Source: Rhizopus sp. PT2906
Taxonomy: Eukaryota > Mucoromycota > Mucoromycetes > Mucorales > Rhizopodaceae
Length of the DNA: 64,000 nucleotides
NCBI GenBank assembly: GCA_025529335.1
Contig: JAMYHX010000071.1
Coordinates: 54,459-118,458 of the forward strand
Reading direction: 5' to 3'
Part shown: one piece after another, positions 22,659-33,202 of the stretch
How the letters are laid out: each line of letters opens with the position of its first letter
Position numbering within the stretch: position 1 is the first letter of the stretch
Notes under the pieces: generated by a model
Seen by the model: only the letters and a program-made list of their open reading frames with translations
The model's database searches: none
What the model was told of the DNA's origin: nothing
Translations under genes and position numbers: made by a program

Positions 22659-25297
22659 TCATACGGAAGGCTGGTCATTAGTTGCACCTTGCATGAAAAC
22701 ATCAAGACGCCGATTGTTGTTTCTTACAGCGAATAGAAATATGTCTAATATATTATGTGCAGCCATGATATCATGATTCCATACGATGTTGCAAGTGTTT
22801 TGTTTACACTTCAATACTGTATGTACTCTTCGTTTTGACTTCTCAGTTACGACATTGTCCATATTTCTATTTTTACATCTGTTGCATATTTGGCTTGTCA
22901 AATATTCATCTACCATAAATATTTCTAATTGGTTTCCGCAATATTTTTGCAAAGTCTTTTTCATAAGGCGGACAGGTGCCCCTCTGTTTCCTCTCGGGCT
23001 GCTGTTAAACATACCATCGCCAAAGGCAATTATTGTTTTTCTGGGCTTGTCAGGATGATCAAGAGGAGCAGGAGGACAATATTTGCTTTCATTTTCAGCA
23101 GACGCCTTCTCATTGTACTTTACACTTCCGTGTATTAACCGCTTGCAGATTTCATGTACCCCTTTTTGTTTACGAATATAGCATTGAAGCTTCAATTTTG
23201 ATGACCTACAGAATTTCGCTTGCTTAAGTAAACAAGTAAAAAAAAAATTATGCTTTGCACTTACCAAGCATTTTTCATTATAGTAACTTGTAATAACATC
23301 ATACAAACCGAGTCTTTCTTGGCAGGCTTTTGCAAACTCTGCACTATTTGTTGTCTTCAGTGAGCTTAAATTAGAAATCTTCAAAAACTGAGTCGTGTGT
23401 TGTTCTTGATGCTTCTTTCGTATAAAATGTGGATTATTATAGCCACACAGATGATAATACTCATCCAAACTTGTTGTCCTTTGCCTTCCAGATGTATCTA
23501 CGGCGGTTAAGATTGTAGAAAAACACCTGGGTCTACTCCCCAAATATCACAACCATTTCGGATGTCATCCATAGAATCTGAGGGACTTTTAGTTGTTGCC
23601 AAAGATCTCTTGACAGTTTGGGTAAAAAGAAAAGACATTGAATGACCATTCGTCGTTATAACGTTTCTAATTATTAATGGTAGTTAGATATTCCTTTATT
23701 GTATTATTATTTTACACATAGCTTACTTAAACTTCTTCTTCCCACTCGTAAGACCGTCTTTAGTACGAAATCCCAATTTGGTAAAATTGAACAAATGATA
23801 GTAAAAGTCGGTTTTCTTCCCTTTCAGTTAATTTGGTATGCCACATTGTTTCACCAGCCTCCAAAAAGCTTGAGCATCAATTTGGATTGATTTTGTCTGA
23901 ACGAATATATAGGCGCAATGGAAAAAAAAAAACGACATCCTCTTTTGTCAGTGTATTTAGCAGGAGTGAACGCGCCGTCTTGTATTCTTGCTTTAACTGT
24001 ATCAATAAAATTTTGAACTACTGATACTTGTTGAGGAGTAAGCTTGGCTAGTTTTTTTTTTTCCTGGGGCAAACATCTTGTTGGGATTGATTGACTGCAA
24101 TGTTTCTTCTCTTAAAGAATCAAAACTCTTTTTGCTCAAAAAACCAGTGAATGGAAGCTCTCTGAGCTTACGATACACATACGCTTTAGAAGCGACTTTT
24201 GAGGGTACGTTTTTTATAATAAAAACTTTTTTTTTTGCACTTCTTGCGACAGAAAGTAGAACCACTTGAAAAACAGGTGAAGTTTTGAGTAAAGTGTATC
24301 GGAGTCACATTGATCTGGTTGATATTTAGACCACATGTTTGCTATGTTTTCAGTGATTTCTTTATAGTAGTTACTACATGGGACAGACGATGGCCAAGAT
24401 GGCTCTGAACCTTGTTTTTGTTTGTAAATGAAATATGCTAAGGCTTTTCTGGAAGCCACTGGGAGCTCTTTACAACAATTACTTGAATTGTTGTCAGACA
24501 TCATATTCAGAAAATACGTTATCGATCTTCGTTCATGTGTCTCGTGAATGTAATTTCTAACCAGGACTTCGTATTGCTTACCAGCGATGGAAAAAATAAT
24601 TGAGAAGTTTACATTTTTTAAAGATTCACGGTCTACAGTTATCAATTCACAGAAAAGAGTAAAGTATTCTTTGAGATAGTGTGGTGCTTTCTTTCCATTT
24701 CCAGTCATTACCGCAAATATATTTGTGAATAAACTTTGTTCAATACTTGGAATAACCTGACCGTCATCGAGCAGTTTGATGAAGATGAAATTGACAAAAA
24801 GAGATCCCACAAACAAGATTTTGGTGGTATAATCTGCTAGATTCTTGATATGCTGAACAAGTTGTTGATTGTTACAAACATTAGGTAAGGACATCTTGAT
24901 TACAAAGTTTTTAACCCTTTCATCAGGGCTGCAAACGGGTACTTTTGCGTTCTTGTTTGGGCAAAAGTTACTTGTTGATCGCGCGTATGTTGTTAACCCA
25001 CATGAGGGGTACTTGACTTCCTTTAGAGCCTTTTGCTCTGTTTTGAATTTTAAAAATGCATTTTGCTTATCAATCTTTTGTTGTGCTTTTTTCGAAGGAC
25101 CTGGTTTACTAGAGAAAGAAGAGGTACCTTGATTTACTATGCTAGAATCATCCGCTTCTTGATTGGTGCTACTGTACCTATACCAGAATAATGTTAAATA
25201 TTGACTGATAATGAACAAGATTGAATATTTTACATTCATTTAGCTTTGCGCCTTTTGAAGGTCTCTCTGAGCTGGATGATGTAGAATGTCTTTTCAT
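22659..25297 (-). pseudogene. Fanzor RNA-guided nuclease gene (TnpB-like), frame-broken copy
   Basis: Eukaryotic TnpB homologue. ATG at 25297 (MKRHSTSSSS), probable intron, then a helical N-terminal lobe with a decayed zinc knuckle (YPSCGLTTYARSTSNFCP; first Cys and His replaced by Tyr). Later blocks, in changing frames, include RKLRELPFTGFLSKK, KSIQIDAQAFWRLVKQC, a spliced KKKFK/NVITTNGHSMSF, and RuvC-I IWGVDPG. The last exon (ending at 22659) carries a RuvC-II region IIAFGDGMFNSSPRGNRGA, VDEYLTSQICNRC with zinc-finger cysteines, CKQNTC, and RuvC-III WNHDIMAAHNI. The acidic residue usual for RuvC-II is absent at GDG, but the Glu in VDEYLTS matches the rearranged site reported for Fanzors. 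Frame changes fall at homopolymers (24227-24236, 24052-24062, 23932-23942, 23519-23523), and one stop lies between. Either a decaying copy or base-run errors. Confidence 0.85.
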
Positions 25298-25689
25298 TTG
25301 AAGCAAAAAGAAGAGTAAAAAGTGAAAGAGATTGTTGCTGTTCATTTATCAAAATTCATTTAATCAATAAAATCACGTCCTTTTTTCAGGTCCAATAAGC
25401 TTATGCTGTCGTAGCATTTGGTATCGGCTTTAGCGTGGAATCAAACAACTCAGTGAATACAATGACAAAAGATGATCTCTATTATAAATATAGCTTGAAG
25501 GATGTGTGTTGCCTCTTCTTTACTCATAAATACGCTTTTATTCAACCCGGCAGATTGCGAATAATGTTGTCTTTTATGAGCTTCAGTTTAAATATTCCTA
25601 TTTCAGTCTATAATATGTCTGAAACTAACTTCCTTTTGTATCTGAATATCCACTTTTGTTTTGTCCAACAAGATAAGCCAAATGTCTGA

Positions 25690-25709
25690 AATTTAAAGTG
25701 CGGATACCG
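25690..25709 (-). repeat. right terminal inverted repeat
   Basis: Mate of the left TIR, followed by TA at 25710-25711. It lies upstream of the Fanzor start and 47 bp before the ATP23 start codon. Confidence 0.85.
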
Positions 25710-25756
25710 TATTATTTTTCTTTTTTTTTTTTTGCCAAGGGTAGCAGCGATAAAAT

Positions 25757-26542
25757 ATGACAACAGAACAGGACAAGGCTACTTCATTAAAAGATATGAA
25801 AGCCTTTGAGAAATGGCGTAAATCGTTGCAATACATTACTGGTTTAGGCATGACTGAAGAGGAACAAAAGAATTTTCGAGAACTCATGCAAAAGGAGTTG
25901 GAGGAATACCAGTGCAACAAGTGTGAAGTATGGAAAGAGAACTTATTAAAGAATAGTAAATCATTTAAACAAGTGTGTAATTATCACCTGTCTTATGCAT
26001 TCACTCATAGGTCCACCTGTCAGATTTATGGTCGATGAACTTAAAAAGATAAAAAAGGAAGTGACCAAGGATGACTTTCTTTGCCTTCCCTGCGATGAAA
26101 CAAGATCAGGAGGATTCTCACCTACAGCCATTATATTATGTTATAATAGACTACCAGAAAAAAAGATGCAAGAGCATACAATGGTGCATGAAATGGTGCA
26201 CATGTATGATAATACCAAATTTAAGGTTGATTGGACCAATCTAAAGCATCAAGCTTGTAGTGAAGTGAGTATAACATTGTCAGTGAACTATAATGTAAGC
26301 TTATTTATGAGGCTGCATAGATTAGAGCAGCTAGTCTGAGTGGAGACTGTAAATGGACAAGAGAGATTAGAAGAGGATTCTTTAGATTTACAAAGCAACA
26401 TCAGGAATGTGTGAAAAGAAGAGCTATTCTCTCAGTGCAACAGAATCCTAACTGTAGTAGTAAAGAAGAAGCTGAGCGAGCAGTTTTGAGTGTATTTGAC
26501 AGTTGTTTTGCTGACACTAGACCTTTTGATGAAATTTATTAA
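25757..26542 (+). CDS. ATP23: mitochondrial inner-membrane metalloprotease ATP23
   Basis: Intermembrane-space metalloprotease that processes the Atp6 precursor and aids F0 assembly in yeast. Exons: 25757-25955, 26011-26264 and 26321-26542 (675 nt, 224 residues, normal family length). Key features are CNKCEVW, then CLPCDETRSGGFSP, the zinc-protease motif HEMVH in TMVHEMVHMYD, then HQACSEIRAASLSGDCKW spanning intron 2, and conserved C-terminal cysteines (HQECVKRRAILSV, DSCFADTRPFD). The cysteine-rich pattern suits Mia40-dependent import. The start codon is only 47 bp from the right end of the Fanzor transposon, so its promoter must lie partly or wholly within that element. Confidence 0.95.
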
Positions 26543-26736
26543 ACTTAGAGCCTCTTTTTCCTTTTTTCCTCCTTTTTTATTGCCTACAGCTGAGTCGCAT
26601 TTAAAACTTGGGTCGTCCGCCAATAGAAATCACGACTCGTTTCAATCAAGCAAGTGGTGTTTTTTACACTTTTTTTTTTTTGTATTTATTTACTCCTTTT
26701 CTTTTCTCTCTTTTTTATTTTATTTCTATATAAAGC

Positions 26737-27392
26737 ATGTCTGCAGCAAGTCCCTATAGCGCGGAAGCAATTCAAATCAAGTTCAAGGAGGTAGTTGGCC
26801 GTGTTGATACTGAGCTTAGCAAGTTTAAATACGCCAATGAGTTCGAGCGTAGAACTGGCGTACCCAAGAGTTATGTCGCTCTCGGTATTGCTGCTATTGG
26901 CTTTGTGATGATTTTCTTCAACATTGCTGGTCAACTTTTGACAAACCTTATCTCTTGGATTTATCCTGGTAACGTAACTTTATATTTGTAAAGGGCTTTA
27001 TATATTTATATCATGTAGCATATGCTTCCTTTAAGGCTATTGAGTCTCCTGATAAAGAGGATGACAAGCAGTGGTTGACTTATTGGACTGTCATTGGTTT
27101 TGTTCAAACTGCAGAATACTTTTCTGACCTTTTACTTTACTGGTTCCCATTCTATTATCTCTTCAAAACACTCTTGATTCTTTGGTTAGCTTTGCCTCAA
27201 TTTAGAGTAAGTTGTAGCACCGACTGTTTATTTGTTTAGAAAAAAAGCTTATTTCAATTTCTGTAGGGTGCCGAAGTTATGTATGCTCGTTTCTTACGCC
27301 CTTATCTTCTTAATGCACAAATCGACATTGATAAGCAAGCAGAGAAGCTGAAGGAAAAGCTCAACGTGTTTTCATCTTCAAAGACAGAATAA
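26737..27392 (+). CDS. YOP1: ER membrane-shaping protein Yop1/REEP family
   Basis: TB2/DP1/HVA22 (REEP5/Yop1) protein that curves tubular ER membranes. Exons: 26737-26968, 27019-27206 and 27267-27392 (546 nt, 181 residues, the usual size). The reticulon-like hairpins show as hydrophobic runs (YVALGIAAIGFVMIFFNIAG; EYFSDLLLYWFPFYYLFKTL). The diagnostic DDKQWLTYWTVIGF lies between them and LALPQFRGAEVMYARFLRPY spans intron 2, followed by an amphipathic, charged tail. It follows ATP23 in tandem with 194 bp between stop and start. Confidence 0.95.
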
Positions 27393-27679
27393 AAAGAATA
27401 AAAAAGATTTCAAATTTTTCTGCAAAATATAAATAAATAACTTTTTTTGACTCATTTTCATGCGTGAAAATTAACAACAACCTGATAATTCGTCACTCAT
27501 TTCCTTTAGAGAAAAGACATAGTTTGAAGCTTCATAAAGATAAAACTTTTTTTTTTTGAGAAATTATCTACTAGAATATCATTAAGCCATTAGCAACATT
27601 TTCAATGTGTTAATTACACTATACAATCTATTACTTTATAGAGTTATGAAGAGATAAGTTTATTTGAATTAAATTTAAG

Positions 27680-28370
27680 TATAAGAATTAGTTTTTTGGG
27701 ACAAAGCAGAGGTATCTTTTCCAGTTAGAGCGCTTGAAACTTTCTACTTTTCCGTTTTGTTGCAAGTGTATTCCCACATGCTTAGCTGGAGTCTTGGCCA
27801 TTGAATTTTTAAGTTAAAGGTTATGAAGTGGTTATAACGCACTCTTTGTAATATTATTGGTGATGGTAGAGTTGTTTCAGATTCTTCAATTGTGCGATGA
27901 TACTTGTCAGTTTTCACAATGCTGGAGAACTGCTGACAAACATATTTTCAGGGTATACAGCTATTGGACGCCTAAACGCATCAGCAGCAAGCTGGGCACA
28001 ACCAGGAGCAAAAAACCAGCAAGAGGAAGGAGCAGAAACTATGGCCTTTTGCTGAATGAAGTCATAAAGCTTTGACCATTTGATTTCTTTGCTTCCTATT
28101 TCTTCTTCTATAGCGTAACATACACTACCTTTTCAGATCATTATTTGAAATGTAGTTTGAAAAGGTGTCTTTGGAGAATTTGATGTTTTGGAGCAAGACG
28201 TCACGCATCTTCATCTTTACATCCCAGAATCTTTCTTCATCACCGTGCACAGAACGTACTAAGCAACGATAGCCACAAAAGCCATCACCTTTGATATTGA
28301 CGTATCCAGAGTGATATTCATCTTGAATCCTAGAATGGATTTGGCTGAATACAACTTCTGAATAGCCAAA
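27680..28370 (-). pseudogene. OTU-domain protein remnant, probably transposon-borne
   Basis: Minus-strand translation gives EYHSGYVNIKGDGFCGYRCL, the Asp-Gly-x-Cys active-site box of OTU cysteine proteases. It continues VRSVHGDEERFWDVKMKMRD, then after a stop KLYDFIQQKAIVSAPSSCWF and CAQLAADAFRRPIAVYPEN, then, after more breaks, RYNHFITFNL (the histidine region) and a tail LCFVPKN. At least two stops or frame changes interrupt it. OTU domains of this type occur in Mutator-like and related transposons in fungi and plants, so this is read as transposon debris, though no transposase or ends were seen. Confidence 0.65.
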
Positions 28371-29039
28371 TTACTTTCTTTAACATCGATAATCTGTTTT
28401 CTCTCTTTTTTTATTTTCTCTTAAAAGCAAAAACAAAACAAAATGAGAAGTAACTAATGTCATGTTTAGGGCGTACACCCAACATTCGTCGAAGATAATA
28501 AAGCTCTTCATGCTTTCCTTTTTCATATGATACAAATGTTTGAATTACTTAACATCTTTAGCATCGACAGTGGGCCAAGCATATCTGATTTTGATGAGGC
28601 CGTCTGTGTCAGAAGAACCAAAGGCTTCCGCTGTATTCAATTAAGTCGACATCAAGCAAAGTAAAAAGAAAACAACTGGATATTAAAATAAGCTTTGAAT
28701 GAGGTTTTTATAGGAGAATACAAATATTGTCAATGTTATAACGACATAACAGGGATATAAAATGAATGCATGCTCTACTATACAATGATTTATCTCACTA
28801 AACACACCAATTGTTATATAAGTTTATATTGAAAGCACCCATTCAAATGGTAGGCTTAAGCAATATAAATAAAAGTTAAGCTTAGTCTATCAACTGGCCT
28901 TCTTCATAAAGCAAACACTTTTAAAACTCAGTTCTAAAACAAAAACGAAAACAAAAAATTTTTACCAGCCGACGACAGGAGCTCTTATTTTAGACTAAAC
29001 CAACTCTCTTCTTTTTTCAATCCACATACACACACAAAT
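28371..29039. other. intergenic, partly OTU-gene debris
   Basis: The portion to about 28640 can be read on the minus strand as a weak continuation of the OTU relic. The rest is the promoter of the MetAP2 gene, with a CA-rich 5' leader just before 29040. Confidence 0.4.
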
Positions 29040-30542
29040 ATGGTAACAGCCGAAGAAGTTAATCAAGTAGCAGAGAAATTGGAAGAAACTCAAATTGAAA
29101 GTGCCGAAGAAAACAACGATCAAGCGACTGAAGACACCGGCGCAGGATCAGAAACAGCAGCCAAGAAGAAAAAGAAGAACAAGAAGAAGAAGAAGGGACC
29201 CAAGACACAAACTGAACCTCCAACTGTGCCAGTGTCTAAAATATACACCAATAAAGTATATCCTGTAGGCGAATGTCATGATTATGTGAATGAGTACAGT
29301 TATTAGTTTATATACATATCTGGCAAGTGAGCTAAAGCTATATCCCTAGTAATCTCTGGAGAACTACAAGCGAAGAAAAGCGTGCCGAAGAAAGACTAAA
29401 GGAAGAAGATTACAATGATTTGCGTAAAGCTGCTGAAGTTCATCGTCAGGTATGTGTTTCTCCTTTTTTATAAGGAGCATATATAGATATATCATGCAAA
29501 TTCCTTGGCTAACTGTGGGATAACCAGGTGCGTGCATATGCTAGAAAGATGATCAAGCCTGGCATGACATTGACCGAAATCGCTGAACTAATCGAAAATG
29601 GAACTCGAGCACTTGTTGAAGAAAATGGCCTTGAAGCTGGTATCGGTTTCCCCACCGGCCTGTCATTGAATCACTGTGCTGCACATTTTACGCCCAATGC
29701 AGGAGACAAGACAGTCTTGAGCTATGACGATGTGATGAAGGTTGATTTTGGTGTACATGTTAAGGGAAGAATTATCGACTCAGCCTTCACTGTAAACTTT
29801 AATCCTAAATTTGATAAACTCGTCGAAGCAGCCAGGGAAGCCACATATGCTGGTATTAAAGAAGCAGGTATAGATGTTAGACTGTGTGATATTGGTGCTG
29901 CAGTACATGAAGTCTATGATTCATATGAAATTGAATTGGATGGAAAGACTTATGATATTAAGCCTATTCGCAACCTGAATGGTCACACCATTGAGCCCTA
30001 CAAGATTCACGCAGGCAAATCAGTACCTATCGTCCGAGACTCTGGTGATGAAACGAAATTGGAAGAAGGAGAGCAGCTTGCTATCGAAACTTTCTGTTCT
30101 GTAAGTTATATAAAGAAGACACCGATATATACTAATCTTCCTTCTTAGACCGGTCGTGGTTATGTCATTGAAGATGGTGAATGCTCGCATTATGCTAAAT
30201 CAACAGAATCAGGTTTTGTTCCTTTACGTCTAGCTAGGGCCAAGTCTTTGTTGAACACGATTACCAAAAACTTTGGTACTTTGCCCTTCTGTAGAAGATA
30301 TCTTGACCGTATAGGTGAAGAAAAGTACTTGATGGGATTAAGAAACTTGGTTGATGCAGGCGTTGTCACTGCTTATCCTCCACTTGTTGACACAAAGGGC
30401 TCTTATACTGCTCAATTGGAGCATACCATTTTGCTTAGACCCACTTGTAAAGAAGTAAGTGGTACCAAAATAATAATCATACAACATAAACTAAATCCTC
30501 TTTCTCTTTTAATAGATTGTTTCTAAGGGCGATGATTATTAA
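29040..30542 (+). CDS. MAP2: methionine aminopeptidase 2
   Basis: Removes initiator methionine from nascent proteins; dimetal cytosolic enzyme and fumagillin target in other eukaryotes. Exons: 29040-29293, 29350-29449, 29528-30100, 30149-30454 and 30516-30542 (1260 nt, 419 residues). An acidic N-terminus and a polylysine block (AAKKKKKNKKKKKGPK) precede the pita-bread fold, as in MetAP2 and not MetAP1. Metal and substrate residues appear in FPTGLSLNHCAAHFTPNAGD, DDVMKVDFGVHVKGRIIDSA, NLNGHTIEPYKIHAGKSVP and EGEQLAIETFCSTGRG. The final 27-nt exon encodes IVSKGDDY, the usual end. Its stop is 75 bp from that of the convergent capping enzyme gene. Confidence 0.96.
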
Positions 30543-30617
30543 ATAAAAAGAACATCTTTTTCTTATTCTATGCATTCGTTTTATTTGATTGTATGTACAA
30601 AATTGTATAAATGCTCA

Positions 30618-32231
30618 TTATTCTTGTCTCGGCTTCTTGGCCTGTCTCCCATCTGCCTGGGATTCTCCGGACTGCTCTTTGCGTTTAGTCCAAGCCCTTT
30701 TAATAGTTGGCATATGTTCTATTAGCTAGATGAAAATTATTAGTCAACGTGTCACGCATAAAGACAATGAGTCTTACCTGCTCTTTAGATACAGCATCTC
30801 TTATACTATTTAATACGTTATCCACGACAGATTGGAAGTTACCATCTAATTTGTCGTCTCTATATCTCATAAACCGCCATGGAGATGGCAAACCGAGTCT
30901 CTGCTGGACTTCTGGATCATAGTTACACTCAATGATCTTTCCATCCATATATTTTGGATTTTTTCCAAATTGCTTCTTCCATTCTTCTTCTGTGATGCCC
31001 AATTGGTCAAAAACTTTGTATTCTCTATCACCTTGCCATACAAGCAAGTTAATCCTCGGCTTTGCAGTGTAATCTTTTACTCCTGGTAATGACGATCCAG
31101 GGAATATGAGTGAAGCCTTAAAGTCTACAGAGTTTTCGTTTAATGGCTTCCACTTTAACCTAAGCAAGGTATTAGAGACAGTGTTTTGGTGGCATGACTT
31201 ACTTACATTTTTTTACATGTTCCCATCATGTAAGGAGCATTCACTGCAGTAAATATTAAACCATCGTTTCCATGCTTAAGTTTGGGTATAATTTCATTAA
31301 ACACAACATCTAAATGATAAGTGAACTGTTGTTCCTTGAATTCCACTCTAACGATTCAATACTATATCAACAAAGGAGGAGATCTAATCTTATTGCTTCG
31401 TCTACTTACAAAAATGGTTGATATTTTAGCATATGTGGATTCTTCTTTATCATTTCTTGATGCGGTTTGATGATATCCGACTTTAAATACTAATGGAAAA
31501 AGTCAGTCTATATAAACCTTGTTATTCTTCACACTTACGCCAAGCCTGCTCATCAATCCGCGTGAGACGAGTACCTTTGATTCTATGCAGAGACAGTCAA
31601 ATAACAAAAATCGTAGTTGCATCTAGAGAATGTTATTAACCATACTTTGAAGTAAACCTCTATCTTACTCGTCCATCGGGTTCTTTGTCCAGTACGAATT
31701 CACCATCAATGATTGTGTTGTTTAGACACTTTCTAAAGCTTGGATCTCCAGGAATAGGAAAGCGAAAGTTGCGAACAACATAAAAGTTATTCTTTCTATC
31801 AAACTATCAAACTTTTTTTCAGTCATCTTGAATACAAGTTAATATATCCAATATACGTTACAAGGTACACTTCTGGTTCCTTTCTTTCGTTAACAGTTAA
31901 TAGAGCAAGACAACGTACACCATCTGACTTTTCAGCAACAAAGTAACTAAATCAAGGAATTAGACAAAGCGCATCGGAAGTAAGTTTCCCTTTATTATTA
32001 CTCTTCTTGCTCAATTTCCGTCAAATGTTCAGCACCAAAGCTAACAGGCTGTGCACCTGGAAATCTATATATAAAAGAAAGAAAGAAACTGTGTCAAAGA
32101 GGATTATAAAGGAACTAAATGTAGAATATTAACTTGTAGCTTTCTAATTTTAAAAGTGCAGCCACTTTTTCCTTAAGATGTGCATTGTCCTTGACAAACT
32201 CGCCAGGAATGTTGGGAACTGTACTAATCAT
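30618..32231 (-). CDS. CEG1: mRNA capping enzyme, guanylyltransferase subunit
   Basis: GTP:RNA guanylyltransferase adding the 5' cap in the nucleus. Nine exons: 32231-32134, 32064-32002, 31946-31862, 31803-31670, 31623-31539, 31489-31410, 31347-31207, 31159-30778 and 30725-30618 (1176 nt, 391 residues). The nucleotidyl-transferase lysine is in EKSDGVRCLAL (motif I, KxDG). Motif III reads TIIDGEFVLDKEPDGR, motif IV region HGNDGLIFTAVNAPYM, motif V LKWKPLNENSVDFK, and the OB-fold end carries SPWRFMRYRDDK. The C-terminus is basic. It lacks a triphosphatase domain, like other fungal guanylyltransferases that pair with a separate Cet1-type enzyme. A (GA)n(GT)n tract at 32295-32328 lies in the 5' leader. 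Confidence 0.95.
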
Positions 32232-33202
32232 TTTAAGAGTGAAATGGATATTTTTGGACAATAAGCTGCTGCTACTTGACAAAGTGAAGGAGAAAGAGAG
32301 AGAGAGAGAGAGTGTGTGTGTGTGTGTGACTGGCAGTTTATCGGGAACTTGCATTGGATCAAAAAATAGAGCCCGCGTTCTCCGTAAGGAGAGTTGTAGA
32401 GAATGAAAGATATCGCTTTATGTGGACAATATCAAATTCAAGAGAAGTAGGGATATATATAGTGTTTAAAAGTGGTGCTCAGATCTATATTACCTAAAGA
32501 ACAACAAATGCGAAATAAAAGAACTATTGGTAGCTATGTTATTAAGCAAACCCTTTCCCCCGAACAGTCCAACGGTATTTCTGTCTCTTTAGTCATACAG
32601 AAAAGATTGAGTGAACAGCGGAACGTTCAATAGTACTGATAAATCCACCCAATGTGAAAAGGTGTCTCCAGTAGTCCATGGTCGCTTTCTATAGGAAAAC
32701 AAATGCTTTCTGCAGATATCACGATTGATCTCAACTTTCAACCGGAATCATTTAACTAATGCTGACAGTAGCTTTCGCACTGTATGGATTCTTTTGCTAT
32801 TAGGTAGACTTGGACGAATTGGCGTGTAACACAACTTCTTGCTGCTGCTTTGTTTTTTAGTCTTTTTAGTCTTTTTAGTCTTTTTAGTCTAGTTAATATG
32901 ACGCAAGTCAAATAGCTAAATTCATTTTAACTTTCTGCTAAGCATCTTCAATCACTATGTTTAAGCAATATCTAATAAGTAGTGTGCCTGAAAGCTATTT
33001 TGTGAGGATAAACAATAATCTCACTATGAAGTACAAGATATCCTTTTTTATAACAAAAAGTAAGAAGTTTAAGTTAAATAAGGTTTAAAGCAGTTTACAC
33101 GTCGGTTGATTTGTAATCGCCGGTTGAAGTTACAGTAAAGGTATACATCCGATTATAGGGTTTTATTGTTTTATGTATTAACAACTACAAAAATCATAAT
33201 CA
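32232..33202. other. intergenic with simple repeats
   Basis: Capping-enzyme 5' leader with (GA)n(GT)n at 32295-32328, AT-rich sequence, a short 9-bp tandem array near 32853, and the 3' flank of the GT8 gene. No frame supported. Confidence 0.5.
32853..32889 (+). repeat. tandem repeat, 9-bp unit, about four copies
   Basis: Four near-perfect copies of TTTTTAGTC in a row. Low-complexity array without a clear role. Confidence 0.85.

Larger units (their letters stand above)
22417..25709 (-). mobile_element. 3.3-kb TA-flanked DNA transposon carrying a Fanzor gene
   Basis: Bounded by inverted repeats that read CAGTATCCGCACTTTAAATT on the left and CGGTATCCGCACTTTAAATT on the right (reverse complement), 19 of 20 matching. 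Similarity resumes about 42 nt inward (GGACAAA-ACAAAA at both ends), so the full imperfect TIR is about 60 bp. Each end is flanked by TA (22415-22416 and 25710-25711), the duplication typical of Tc1/mariner-class insertion. The only coding content is the minus-strand Fanzor; no DDE transposase is inside, so mobilisation would need a transposase in trans. The insertion sits between DBP2 and ATP23. Confidence 0.85.

Noticed and set aside
24227..24236. Programmed -1 frameshift in the Fanzor as a firm call
   Set aside because: The A10 run is slippery, but the second copy lacks a slippery run at the aligned site and other breaks also occur at homopolymers; kept only as an open question.
22659..25297. 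Reading the Fanzor as a recent bacterial TnpB transfer
   Set aside because: It has spliceosomal introns at positions shared with the second copy and the longer Fanzor-type N-terminus, so it is a long-resident eukaryotic form.
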